Positions 37,324 through 47,319 of a DNA stretch of 64,000 nt are shown one piece after another (the first letter of the stretch is position 1; each line of letters starts with the position of its first letter). The notes beneath the pieces are model-generated. The model was not told where the DNA came from and made no database searches. It saw only the letters and a program-made list of their open reading frames with translations. Where the stretch lies: NCBI GenBank assembly GCA_028673005.1, contig CM054116.1:99674207-99738206 (forward strand), written 5' to 3'. The position numbers and the translations under genes are program-made. Source of the stretch: Tanypteryx hageni. Its lineage: Eukaryota > Arthropoda > Insecta > Odonata > Petaluridae.

Positions 37324-37618
37324 CTGATGTGGGCAACACATGTCTTTCTCCATATTTATATGGCAAATTACATGTTGTGAGCTCTGGGATCGTTGTCAAT
37401 ATTTACTTCCGGTTGACAATTAAGAAAAGAAAAAGGATCGTTACTAAGACGTAACTAAGCGTCAATTGTTAACAATAGTCTTCGGTAGGTGGCGTGGTGT
37501 TGGCAGCTAAAAATATAAGATGCCTCTTAAACAATGCATTATATGGAAAAATGTATCAAACAAAGGTTGTAGAAAATAAAATTTCCTACAACTTATATTC
37601 CAATACATTTTTACATTT
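37324..37618 (+). repeat. Repeat 1, copy D, left part
   Basis: Left half of a Repeat 1 copy (ctgatgtgg to accaatacattt-type words). The last ten bases (37609-37618, ttttacattt) are the left TSD of RTE element 2. The copy resumes at 39432. Confidence 0.8.
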
Positions 37619-37659
37619 CATCATCATCATAGGTAGTCTGTCCGTAGACAGGTCCGTGA

Positions 37660-38286
37660 TTATTTTTAGTTAAACCTGGTTCTCCATACACTCCTATTTT
37701 CCGCTGTCCTCTTCATATCTTGATACCTCACTTTCCCTTTCATATCGTCTATCAGCTGAAACTTTTTCCTACCTCTTTCCCTTTTCCCATCCAGTTTTCC
37801 TTCTAACACATCTTTAATCATACTCTCTCTCTCCACAGGTAATGTCCAACCAAGTTAGCCTTCCACTTTCTGATAGTCTGTATAATCATTCGCTTCTCTC
37901 CTATTCTTCGTAGCACTTCATCATTTTTCATCCTATCTGTCCATTTTATCTTCAGCATTCTCTTCCGAGTCCACATTTCAAAGCTTTCCAAGTATTTTAT
38001 GTCATTTTTCCTTAGCGTCCATGTTTCTGCCCCATACAATGCTATACTCCATACGTAGCATTTTATCAACTTCTTGCGGATATCTTCCCTTATATTCCCT
38101 GTAAGTAGTAGTTTCTTTCTCCTGAAAGCCGCTTTTGCTTTTCCTATTCTAGTTCTGATCTCATCCGTGCATTTTGCTTCTCGTGTTATGATGCTTCCAA
38201 GGTATTTATATTCTAAAACTTGTTCTAAAGGCTTTCCCCCAATACTAATATTCAGATTCCCTTCTTTACCCGATATTCGAATGACC
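37660..38286 (-). pseudogene. RTE 2 reverse transcriptase C-terminal part
   Basis: Continues after the frame slip. It carries YGAETWTLRKNDIKYLESFE and a VGHYLWRE motif matching the C-terminus of element 1. A second slip falls in an (AG)n run near 37822, after which the tail of the protein resumes in another frame. The natural stop lies at about 37668-37670, close to the (CAT)n tail. Confidence 0.82.
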
Positions 38287-39421
38287 TTGGGATTTTTTCT
38301 GTATTTATTTCCATAACGTATTTTCTACCTGTTATCACTAGTCTATTTATCATTTTTTGTAGCTCCTCTTCCTTTCTTGCTAGAAGTACTTGATCATCTG
38401 CGTATTTTACTGTTCTTATAATCCTTCCTCCAATTTTGAAATCTCCTGTGCCTTCTAAAGCTTCTTGCATTAGACTTTCTCCATATATATTGAATAGGGT
38501 TGGCGATAGGCAGCAGCCTTGTCTTACTCCTCTACCGATATTTATTCCGCAGGTGTCCACATTCTCAAACCTGACCTTTACAACTTGATTCACATATAGA
38601 TTCCTAATCAGTCTCCTGTCTTTCCAGTCTACACCTATATCCTTTAATATCTTCATCAACTTTACCCAATTTACTCTATCAAAGGCCTTCTGCCAGTCTA
38701 CGAAACATGCGCAGATATCTTGACTGTACTCTATTGCCCTTTCTGATATGATTCTAATTACTCCTATAGCATCTCTAGTTCCTCGTCCTTTTCTGAAACC
38801 GAATTGATCTTCCCCTATTATTTCTTCTGCCTTTTTCTCCAGCCTTTTATTAAGAATCCTCGTGATGATCTTCGATGTGTGTGACAGAAGGCTTATCGTT
38901 CTGTAATCTTTACACTGCATTTCCTTTGGCTTCTTCTTTAGAGGGATCATTGCTACTTCTAGGAAATCCCGAGACCACTCTACCGTGTCGTATATCTTAT
39001 TAATTAATTTCGTTATCGCTTTTAGTCCTTCTGATCCTATGACTTTAAGTATCTCAGCCGGTATTCCATCGCTGCCGGTGGCTTTCCCTTTCTTTAGTTC
39101 CACTATCGCTTTTTCTACTTCGCTCTCCATAATACTTGGTCCTAAGTTGTCTTCTTCAATGTTTTCCTCATCTTCCAGGTCTATTTTTCCCGGTCCTGCC
39201 TGTTTGCTGCATAATTCCTTAATGTATTCGTCCCATACCTGTGCTACATCCTTTGCTTCTGAGACTATCTTCCCATCCGTATTCATAATTCCCATGCCAT
39301 GAATTCCATTAGATTTCTTATCTTCTAACTCGAGTGCTCTAGTGTACATCATATGGTACCGTCCTAACTTCTCCATTCGTTCTATTTCATCACATTTTCC
39401 TTTTATCCAATTTTCTCTAGC
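38252..39421 (-). pseudogene. RTE 2 reverse transcriptase (N-terminal and palm regions)
   Basis: About 389 residues open in one frame. The few residues upstream of 39421 come from the flanking TSD, so there is no native start. RT blocks counted from codon 39436: KDYRTISLLSHTSKI (176-190), DQFGFRKGRGTRDAI (210-224), motif A DWQKAFDRV (247-255), GVRQGC (303-308) and YADD (345-348). All catalytic aspartates are intact. The frame is lost near 38287, where one A is missing from an A run. The last ~12 residues read in this frame are spurious. Confidence 0.9.
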
Positions 39422-39431
39422 TTTTACATTT

Positions 39432-39759
39432 ATCAAATATTAAAGCAAATATTTCAAAATAACGGATGTGACAAGAGTAAACACCCACTTCCGGTCGACC
39501 GATTTTTACCAAAAACTAAACAGATCTTCTAACTTTTATAAAAATGTTAAATATACAATTTTGCGTTGACTTGATTAATAGTTTTTGAGTTAGGGCGCCC
39601 ACAAAAGTATATCACATACAGACAGACAGACATCATCGAGAAAATAGTCAAAGCGAGTTCAGGGGATCTTAAAACATGTATTTCCGTTGAAATTTCGATT
39701 TCGATTTTTTTCTTGAAAACAATACTCTCTCGATACTTCGTATATGTAGAAAGTAAAAA
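39432..39759 (+). repeat. Repeat 1, copy D, right part
   Basis: Continues copy D after the RTE insertion, from atcaaatattaaagc to gtagaaagtaaaaac, including acacccacttccgg, catcgagaaaatagtc and tttccgttgaaat. Confidence 0.82.
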
Positions 39760-40330
39760 CAAACTGAAAACACTTTTACAATACTTCCTCATAGGCTATG
39801 TTGACGGTCTTGCTACTAGGCGAAAGAATATACAAATTATTTCGGTTACTTATTCTAGAGCATATTACGCATAATTGATCACGAGAAAAGCAATGTGCAC
39901 ATAATTACACTCTGACCACATTACGTTATTGACATTGGGCTTTATTAATTGTCATCACAGAACAAATTTTTACTTGAAATTGAAGCTGTTTGAATTCAAA
40001 AGGGTAGTCGCTAGGAATTCAAGGGATACGTGTTATAAGAACACAGTCCTTTTGCACATCCTGTTGAAATTACTGCTTCAATAACATGGGGATTTAAAGT
40101 TTGAATCTGCAAATGGATTCCATTACAAAGATTTGGAGCATTCAAATTCTGCAGCAATATAATTGGCGCACCAACGTTCACCGCTAATTTATGAGGAGTT
40201 ATATCTGGACGGTTCTGTGAACAATTAAGTTGCCACGAGAACGATAAAATTTTGAATAACAAACTTGAAATTTTGTTACTAAAAGTTTAATTTTGAACAA
40301 ATTTGAAATTTGACGTTAATAAAATGACAT
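39760..40330. other. AT-rich non-coding DNA
   Basis: Nothing recognisable. Confidence 0.45.
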
Positions 40331-40720
40331 TTCATTTTTTCATGCGTTCGTGGGCCCAAGGGCCGAATTTCTACGATGATTATTAGTAATTTAAAATGTA
40401 AATAAAGAATACTCTGCGCTCATTTTCATGCTATCCCAATAGGGAAAGAAAACCTTCCTGGAATCGAACTTGGGCCCTTGAAATGGGGTGTAAACAGGCA
40501 CCTTTCTCTTTTTGGATACATATAAAAGAATGTTATTCCAGGTTTTTTCGTTGCAGCCCTTTACGTTTTCGAGTTTTTGGATCAACAGACCGATAAACAA
40601 GGTCGAAAAGAACAGATGGGATCGGGAAAAAATCTTCCCTAAAAATGAAAAATTTTGGAATTTCGAGTTTTTCCCGTCGATTGTACCCAATGATCCACCA
40701 TAATGCCGATTTCATTTCCT
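40331..40720 (-). repeat. Repeat with minus-strand B-box motif
   Basis: On the minus strand agttcgattccagg lies at 40457-40470, as in Repeat 3, but the surrounding blocks are not collinear with the other copies. Two ~12-base words (gggcccaag/cttgggccc) form an inverted pair at 40351 and 40468. Unclassified. Three overlapping minus- and plus-strand open frames here are not gene-like. Confidence 0.4.
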
Positions 40721-41153
40721 CCTATGCAAGAAGCAGCTATTTCTAGCAGACAAAAATCAGCCTAACTAGTTTTGCGTAAATAGCCCCGTGAAAAACGAGG
40801 CTTCAAAAGATTCCTTTGTTCAATCATTTATTATTGCCCAAAGGCTTTGATGAAAATTTCCCAATGATTGGAAAGATCGAGCCGAATCCTAAACTAGGGA
40901 TAATTGAACCCTTAATAGGCAATTTACTATATGATCATGGTTTCCGCCGAATTCCTTTATTCTCCCGGCACTTTTCGACTTCTGATGGAAGTTAACAGTA
41001 ACTCGAACAATTTCCGTATCTAGACTGCCTCAACAAAGAAGCAGACTCAACCAAAATTGTAAAGCTACGAAAATAGTAAGTCCTGGATTAGCCCGGTGTG
41101 GATAACTGGTCAACAAAGAAGTTAAACTAAACCAAACTAAGAAAAGTAATAAA

Positions 41154-41166
41154 CAAGTGATGTAAT
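41154..41166. repeat. Left TSD of composite SINE
   Basis: The 13-mer caagtgatgtaat is repeated exactly at 41576-41588. Confidence 0.85.
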
Positions 41167-41575
41167 TGATGGAATGATATGATCCGAAGATCCTATGCAG
41201 ACAGGCATAAGCTGTGAAAGTTGGAACAATTTTTGAAACGAGAAAAAAGTCTGCTATGACCGGGAATTGAACCCGGGTCTTCCACTTGCCGGGCGGATAT
41301 TCTACCCCTGAACTATCGTAGCAGAACATTTTCTCTCGTTTCTGAACACGGATGTTTTCCTTGGTAGGACGGGAACTAGCCAAGCTAGTATCAAACTGCC
41401 CCGACAGATGTCCTCGAAGAGAATCATCGAAAGAAACTCCTACCTCTCAAATGGTGAGATTGCCAAACATGAAATTGATGGAATGATATGATCCGAAGAT
41501 CCTATGCAGACAGGCATAAGCTGTGAAAGTTGGAACAATTTTTGAAACGTTTTTTTCTCGTTTCAAAAATTGTTC
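41167..41575 (-). mobile_element. Composite tRNA-derived SINE-like element
   Basis: A ~409-bp insertion between perfect 13-bp TSDs. On the minus strand it runs: a 26-bp fold-back start, a 77-bp unit, ~150 bp of unidentified sequence, a tRNA-like part (41252-41323), then the same 77-bp unit again (41164-41240 and 41473-41549, identical along all 77 bases). The layout suggests a dimer or template-switched copy of a SINE whose 3' tail is the 77-bp unit. It would depend on a LINE for mobility. The open frame at 41030-41383 crosses it by chance. Confidence 0.75.
41252..41323 (-). tRNA. tRNA-like sequence inside SINE (anticodon loop reads GGC), probable pseudogene
   Basis: It folds as a 72-nt cloverleaf. 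Acceptor TGCTACG/CATAGCA has one mismatch, the D arm carries GTTCAGGGGTAGAAT as in tRNA-Gly, the anticodon stem is TCCGC/GTGGA, and the T arm has GGTTCAATTCC. The loop CCGGCAA puts GGC at the anticodon and has C instead of the near-invariant T33. A Gly-like body with an Ala-type anticodon and an abnormal position 33 argues for a SINE head and not a working tRNA. The gene lies inside a TSD-bounded insertion. Confidence 0.55.
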
Positions 41576-41588
41576 CAAGTGATGTAAT
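41576..41588. repeat. Right TSD of composite SINE
   Basis: An exact copy of the 13-mer at 41154-41166. Confidence 0.85.
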
Positions 41589-42140
41589 AGCAATGAATAT
41601 TTTAAAATTTTAGAATACCTTTTCTTTTCCGGTAAATTATAGATCGAATTTTTAAGATTTCGAGATAGTTATCTAAATATACACAAGATATTAATTTCAA
41701 CAAAACAAGTTGCTACAAAGAGAAAAATAACAGGTCAAATCAAGTTAAATACCCTTCTCAACGTTATTTGAGATTTCGTATTATCTATATTGCAATAATA
41801 AGGCTAAAACGGTGAATATTATCATATATCTCTAATCAAAAGCATCAGTAAAAATAGTTTTTCGGGTCTTTTAGATAAATTTAATAAAAGTTTAATAACT
41901 TTTATGGAATATGCCGGGAACCAATACAAATTAACACCGAAGTCATTATTCCTAGCACGATTACAAAATTTATATTTAACCTTCAATTGATCATATTTGA
42001 GTTTCAACGAGTAATCCGTAAAATTTTACGCTTGAAATGCCTCCATTGATAGAATGCTTATTTATTAATGGTAGTGATTAATTTACTTTACTGGCGATCA
42101 ACTGACAGCATTAGCGTACTAAAGGTAGGAGTCGTATTTA
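41589..42140. other. AT-rich non-coding DNA
   Basis: Nothing recognisable. Confidence 0.45.
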
Positions 42141-42775
42141 CGCTAGCGTAATTGACCGGCAAATATGACGGGTACGCGTGAATTAAGTATAAGTTCAAAA
42201 TGAAATAAAAATTAATGAAACCAACTTTTATAAACACTAAAAAGTAAGCATTAAATATAAAATTCACATAATTTAGTGTTTCAGAGAGTAAAAATAGTTT
42301 TCGGCTAAAAGAAATTTTATGACAAAGAAATACATGATGCTATACAATTCTTATGCATCCAAAATTATTTTTAATTTATGGAACATTTAATTTTGTCTCT
42401 CCCTCTCTGTCTCTCACCTTTTTTCTTTCTTCCACTCTCTCTTGTATTAAAGCATTCAAAGCCCGCATTCCTTACGCATATAAGGATTAAGGTAACAATA
42501 CAATCTCGATGTTTAACAATGACACGGTCGACAAGGCAACGTATCGTTAAAAATCTTAAGATTTTCATATAAATATGATTTAAACGTAGAACTTGAGCGA
42601 TTTTGTACCGTAGGTAAACTGCGACGATAAGAATAACAAACGTTATTTATCTTTCTTTAGAACGGTCTAGATCCGAAGATCGTAGATCAATACTTTCTAA
42701 TTTTAATTTGCAAAAGAGTAAAAGTCTAATTGTAAGTCGAAAATTCGATTTTTACGTATTATCATACGGGAAATG
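42141..42775 (-). mobile_element. Repeat 2, copy c, with Helitron-like 3' end
   Basis: On the minus strand it carries the Repeat 2 blocks gatcttcggatctaga, aaatcgctcaa, cttgtcgaccgtgtcatt and gttaaacatcgagattg. An AG-rich stretch and a long AT-rich part follow, ending in a cccgtc hairpin and caattacgctag (42141-42172). The 3' side of the hairpin has decayed, and the base after CTAG is C, not T. This is the most complete copy of the family in the window. Confidence 0.6.
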
Positions 42776-42929
42776 GCATCCCCCCTCCACTTTCTCCCAC
42801 CCAGCCAAAAAAATCAAAATTCTGGCCCCTAGGTGCAGATCCACATGGTCCCATTAGTAAGTGCACCAAGTTTTAAGTCACTAAGTTTCTTGGCTTTCGA
42901 GAAATGCTGTCCACACACAGCCTTTTTAG

Positions 42930-43279
42930 CCAATAGTTTCGTCCGTGTGTCTGTTTGCCCCCCCTCCTCCCTATTAACTGTTGAACCAATAAACCGATTT
43001 TAATGACGGTGGAAATCTCTTCCTACTAGGGCTGATCTTTTGAGGATATTTTTTGTTGCGAAGATTGAAAACCCCGGGTTCGATACCCGTTTGATTTACA
43101 TGGGAAATTTGAAACCCATCGTGCAGGGTATTTGTCGTTTGCACATTAAAATATCTTAGAATTGTAATATCGGGGCGGGATTTGTTCTATTCTCTGAGGA
43201 AATGAATGAAGATTATAATTTTTATCGTAGAATATTGCTTGTCGATCGTATTTCCTCTAATTTTGCATAAATACCGGCG
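42930..43279 (+). repeat. Repeat 3, copy 2 (B-box module)
   Basis: Begins with cgtccgtgtgtctgttt and a C-rich stretch. It contains ggttcgatacc (43078-43088), then blocks tttgatttacat, cgtgcagggta and ttagaattgtaatatcgg, collinear with 34.4 kb. It directly abuts Repeat 1 copy E. Confidence 0.6.
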
Positions 43280-43985
43280 TTTTTACTCTCTCCATATACG
43301 TAGTAATGGGGAAAGTATTGTATTCATGAAAAAAATCGACTTCGAGATTTCAAAGGAAATAGACGTTTGGAGGTCCCCTGAACACGTTTTCACCATTTTC
43401 TCGATGATGTCCGTGTGTGTGATAGCTTTTTTGGGTGCTCTAACTCAAAAACTATTACTCAAATCCACGCGAAATTGTATATTTAACATTTTTATAAAAG
43501 TTAAAAGAACTAATTACTTTTTGGTAAAAATTGGTAAGCGAGAAGTGGGTGTTTACTCTTGTAACTTATCCGTTATTTTGAAATATTTGCTTTAATACTT
43601 GATAAATTCAAATATGTACTAGAATAAAAGTTGTAGACAATTTAATTTACTACAATGTTTGTTTGAAAATGTTTTCCATATAATGTATTGTTTAAGAGAT
43701 ATCTTATATTTTTAACTGCCACCACCACGCCACCTACCGACGATTATTGTTAGCAATTGGTGCTTAGTTACGTCTTACAATTAGTCACGCTCCTTTTTCT
43801 TTTCCTAATTGTTGGAGCTTTGTGGCTATATCCAATATCAGAAGGCTATGGTTTGAGTTTATTTCTGTTCTTTGTCAAGTCTAAAATTTTCTCGGTTTCT
43901 TAAAATATTTATTATTATGTAGCCTATTTGGAATTTGTAGAAATATTACAGATATGGAGAAAGTCATGTGGTGGCCACACATCAG
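43280..43985 (-). repeat. Repeat 1, copy E
   Basis: Nearly full-length copy in reverse orientation. Read on the minus strand it runs from ctgatgtgtggccacc (43985) to gagagagtaaaaac (43280). It includes gccttctgatattgga, the ggtaggtggcgtggtgg block and catcgagaaaatgg. The plus-strand open frame at 43206-43595 is a by-product. Confidence 0.85.
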
Positions 43986-44060
43986 ATTTTTTTGTAGTTT
44001 TTATCACTCATTACGAGAGTGATGCCATCCCAACGACTATTGTTGGACTCGAATTCGATA

Positions 44061-44367
44061 TAGTGATTCCCAATCTGTGGTCCGCGGACCCCTAGGGGTT
44101 CGCGAGGCTACTACAGGGGGTCCGCGGAAAAATAACATCCTTAATGCTATGCTCCGCAAATGTATTTGTTGAGGTAATCAATGAGAATGACACAAAATGT
44201 AAGGTGTGAAGATTACAAACGATTGCTGAGTGCGTATTATTCCATTGGTATCACATTAGATTTCCACATAAGATGGAGTGTAAAAATAACTAGCAGGACG
44301 ATGTGGTCCGCGAAATTTTTGAAGGTTGAAAAGGGCTCCACACACTCGAAAAGATTGGAAACCACTG
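44061..44367. mobile_element. hAT-like MITE, 307 bp
   Basis: Left end tagtgattcccaatct and right end (reverse complement) cagtggtttccaatct form imperfect terminal inverted repeats of the hAT CAGTGNTTCCCAA type. Flanking 8-mers attcgata and atccaata match at 6 of 8 positions. Inside the left end tggtccgcggaccccta forms a short GC-rich palindrome. No transposase frame. Confidence 0.65.
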
Positions 44368-44375
44368 ATCCAATA

Positions 44376-45010
44376 CATACACGCGTTATTTTTGCCGCAC
44401 AAATACGCGTGATCAATTTAGTTTTCCATTCGAATGTATTTGTAATATTTTACAACGCTAAATTATGAAATTTGGAAACACAAAGAGCAACATATCCGAG
44501 GTGATTTTAAAGCTATTAAAACCAATATAAGTATTAAATAAATAATTAAATGGAAAGTAGGCATCATAAGTTCCTTTTGAATAATCTTTTAGTCACATAG
44601 ATTATCGCTCAGCAGAATTGTTAATCTGGCATTCTCGGTCTAACGGAATTAAGAAGTTGCATTTAATTTAGTCATTCTCGAAATATGAGAATTTGTCTTC
44701 TTAATTTAGTTTACTTACAATTTGATAAATAAAGAATTCGTGGTAATATGAGTAAAAATATCTTCTCTCGTAGATAATGCAACGTATTTTGGGATCCTTT
44801 ATGTCAAAATATATACGGTAAAATATCAATATTTTCACTGCCTTATTAATGCAGGCTATAACTAAAATTTACAATTTAGTTAATGAGAACTAATCGTCAT
44901 GATTTCAAAAGAATAGAATAGATAGCAAAAGGAACTACTAATGTGAAAAAGCCCATTTAATTGGACAGAAGCACGACTTTAATTCTACGAGTTAATCATA
45001 AACCCAAGAA
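44376..45010. other. AT-rich non-coding DNA
   Basis: Nothing recognisable. Confidence 0.45.
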
Positions 45011-45135
45011 AAACTATGCATCTGGAGTTTCTAGGTAGAAATCGGGAAAACTTGTGAAATAGGCCGGAAATCAAGCCCGGTTCTTCCATTTCCCGAGGAG
45101 ATGCTTTAACCAGCTAAACTATCCAGACAGTAAAA
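45011..45135 (-). mobile_element. Degenerate tRNA-derived SINE
   Basis: On the minus strand, ggatagtttagctggttaa (A-box-like) is followed at tRNA spacing by gaaccgggcttgatttccgg (B-box/T-arm-like), then a ~60-bp tail containing ctagaaactccagatgca. The acceptor ends do not pair, so it is not a tRNA gene. Its middle resembles the tRNA-like part at 41.3 kb. No TSD was identified. Confidence 0.55.
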
Positions 45136-47002
45136 TTCCGCTGAGGAAGGGCTTAGAAGACAGTAAACTTTAAAACCCAAAACGTCCTCAATCGCAAAAT
45201 AGAATTCCATTACTTTATCAAAAATAGGCAAGATAAATGAATTTTTAATTAATCCTTATACATGTACATAAAAAACTTCAAACCTACATTACACCTTATA
45301 CGACAGGGAGTTGGGACTATGTTGTGAACTCCATTGCCACGCATGGTGCCCAACGAAAGATATGCAAGTAGAGTGAATGGACAGGAAGTTAATATTACCA
45401 AGAAAAAAGTCATTCTTTAAGCATATACGAATCAATCTAAAGATAATCATTGAAATTTCTTACGCCTCTGACGTCAGTGGATGTACTCCAATGCAGTTGG
45501 TGATCGAAGAAACTCGAACGCAATAAAGGAATAAGATACTATGATAAAATCAATAATCCTCGAGAGAAACTCGCTTTTCCTTCTTTTCTTGGACCTATTG
45601 GAGGCGGCAAGGGTATTTTTTCATGTGATCAGCGTTTGTGAAGGGTGGCGAAATGGTGGCTTTTTCAGGTGAATTCACGTAACTTCAGACCCTATAAGGA
45701 GATAAATACGTACAACAACAAAAGTGATCCTTTGCTTAATGACGGTAAATGATGTCGATCTTAAAGTTAAAACAACAATGAAATTCTCGTTTTTATGGGG
45801 TTTACTCAGGTCATCCGGGAATCGTTTTTTTAATCTAACGGTTAACCTCCAACAGATGAGTAATTCCAACCAGCACCTTGGGAAGCCTTTTGACAGGGAC
45901 GCTCTAAATGACGTACGTGAGAGGATTTTTCAGTTCGTTAATGTTGTTTGTAATTGGAGAAGAAGATAGGGTCAGCGAATCCATATTTCCAACATCGTTA
46001 CGTCAATTAGAAACGCAACACCAGAGGAAATTTACTGCGAAACGAAATTACAGAAACTTCACAGCAGATTTTACAGAAAATATCAACGAGATACTATTAA
46101 GTATTGCAAATCTAACGCCCGTATATTAAAGTACTATTGAGAGTGCGATCACACTTACATAAAATGATACTTTAACAACAAAGTAACTAAAATTCTTTTA
46201 TTTGGGCTCATAGATCGAGACGTGCGAGGTAAATAAACATAAATGTCTTTTATACCTGAGACTAATTACTCATTTAAGGATAAAAAATTAGATCTTCCAA
46301 AATTATATATCAACTTATTGCTTGCATTTATGGGTGTAAATGAGTAAGCGTATGTAAACATGGGACTAAAATAACATAAAGAGAGAAAGACAGAAGACAG
46401 TAGCACTAAAACATTCATAGTGGCAACTTGAAACAAGTAAAGAAAAGCAAACATTGGGAGACTCTGAGGTTCATCCATCCAGTAGTTGCTAGAGAAAGCT
46501 GGATGTACGTTAGTTAACTTACACATATGTGTATATATATTTGTGTGTAAAACTTCATATTTGTTAGGCAATACAATACAACTGCATGTCTAATTTAAAT
46601 AGAAGCCACATATTTTTAATTTACTCTTCATGATTACATGAAAACCAAACTATAAACAAAAACCATAATTACATAACGACCATCATGCAACACTAAATAT
46701 AATTTTGCACGTTTTTTTCCCATTCATATCGGCATTGTTTGAAAATAAAAGCAATATAAAAAAATGCGCATCCATTCATGCGGAAGAATAACGAAGTTGA
46801 AGAATCATGCGCCTCGGTACAGTTTATGGTTTCAGACTTTATCCATTGGAAGAAAACGAAGAATTATCAAATAAAAGATTCTTAGACGCGCTGTTTTGAA
46901 ATTGTTCTAGCGGAAAATAATTCGTCAGCCGCAATATTCAGACAAGAGAACGAAGAAGAGGTGGCAATATCTTCTGTCGTGGCAAAAGGGCACACAAACT
47001 TG
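45136..47002. other. AT-rich non-coding DNA
   Basis: No gene is called. An open frame at 45724-45969 (81 codons) has balanced residues such as RDALNDVRERIF, but there is no supporting splice or domain evidence. Confidence 0.4.
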
Positions 47003-47024
47003 CCCCCCCCCCCCCCCCCCCCCC
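47003..47024. repeat. Poly(C) run of 22
   Basis: Twenty-two consecutive C residues. Such runs can form four-stranded structures (i-motif, or G-quadruplex on the other strand) and are hard to sequence, so the exact length is doubtful. Confidence 0.9.
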
Positions 47025-47319
47025 AAGAAACTTATAATACCAAACGAAACATCAACAAGTTTTCTCTCAGAAACAGCCGCCATCTCCCCTTTACGCCTTT
47101 ATAAGGGCGACGACAACCGACAATGCTAAAGAGAAATTTGCACACCAAAAGCTTTTGAGGGTGATAAAAGCCGCGAATTCGAAATTAGTCCCACCGCACT
47201 CGTTATCCATTCAAAAGGATTTTCCTTCCAAAAGCAGCGATCTTCGCGGTTCATCCGAAAGCCGAAATTCTAAGCCCCTTTTGCAGCTGTGATGACCTCC
47301 CCTACCCGCGTGCACTCTC

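Larger units (their letters stand above)
37619..39421 (-). mobile_element. 5'-truncated RTE-clade retrotransposon, element 2
   Basis: An 1803-bp minus-strand insertion. It ends at its left (3') side in a (CAT)n tail, catcatcatcat on the plus strand. It is bounded by a 10-bp TSD (ttttacattt at 37609-37618 and 39422-39431). It lacks the leader and the endonuclease domain, a typical 5' truncation from incomplete reverse transcription. Its protein differs clearly from element 1, so it belongs to another RTE subfamily. Removing it rejoins Repeat 1 copy D seamlessly. Confidence 0.9.

Noticed and set aside
43206..43595. A 129-codon open frame
   Set aside because: Lies within Repeat 3 and reverse-oriented Repeat 1 copy E. 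The matching stretches in other copies are not open.
45058..45131. Functional tRNA on the minus strand
   Set aside because: A- and B-like boxes are present, but the acceptor ends do not pair and a SINE-like tail follows.
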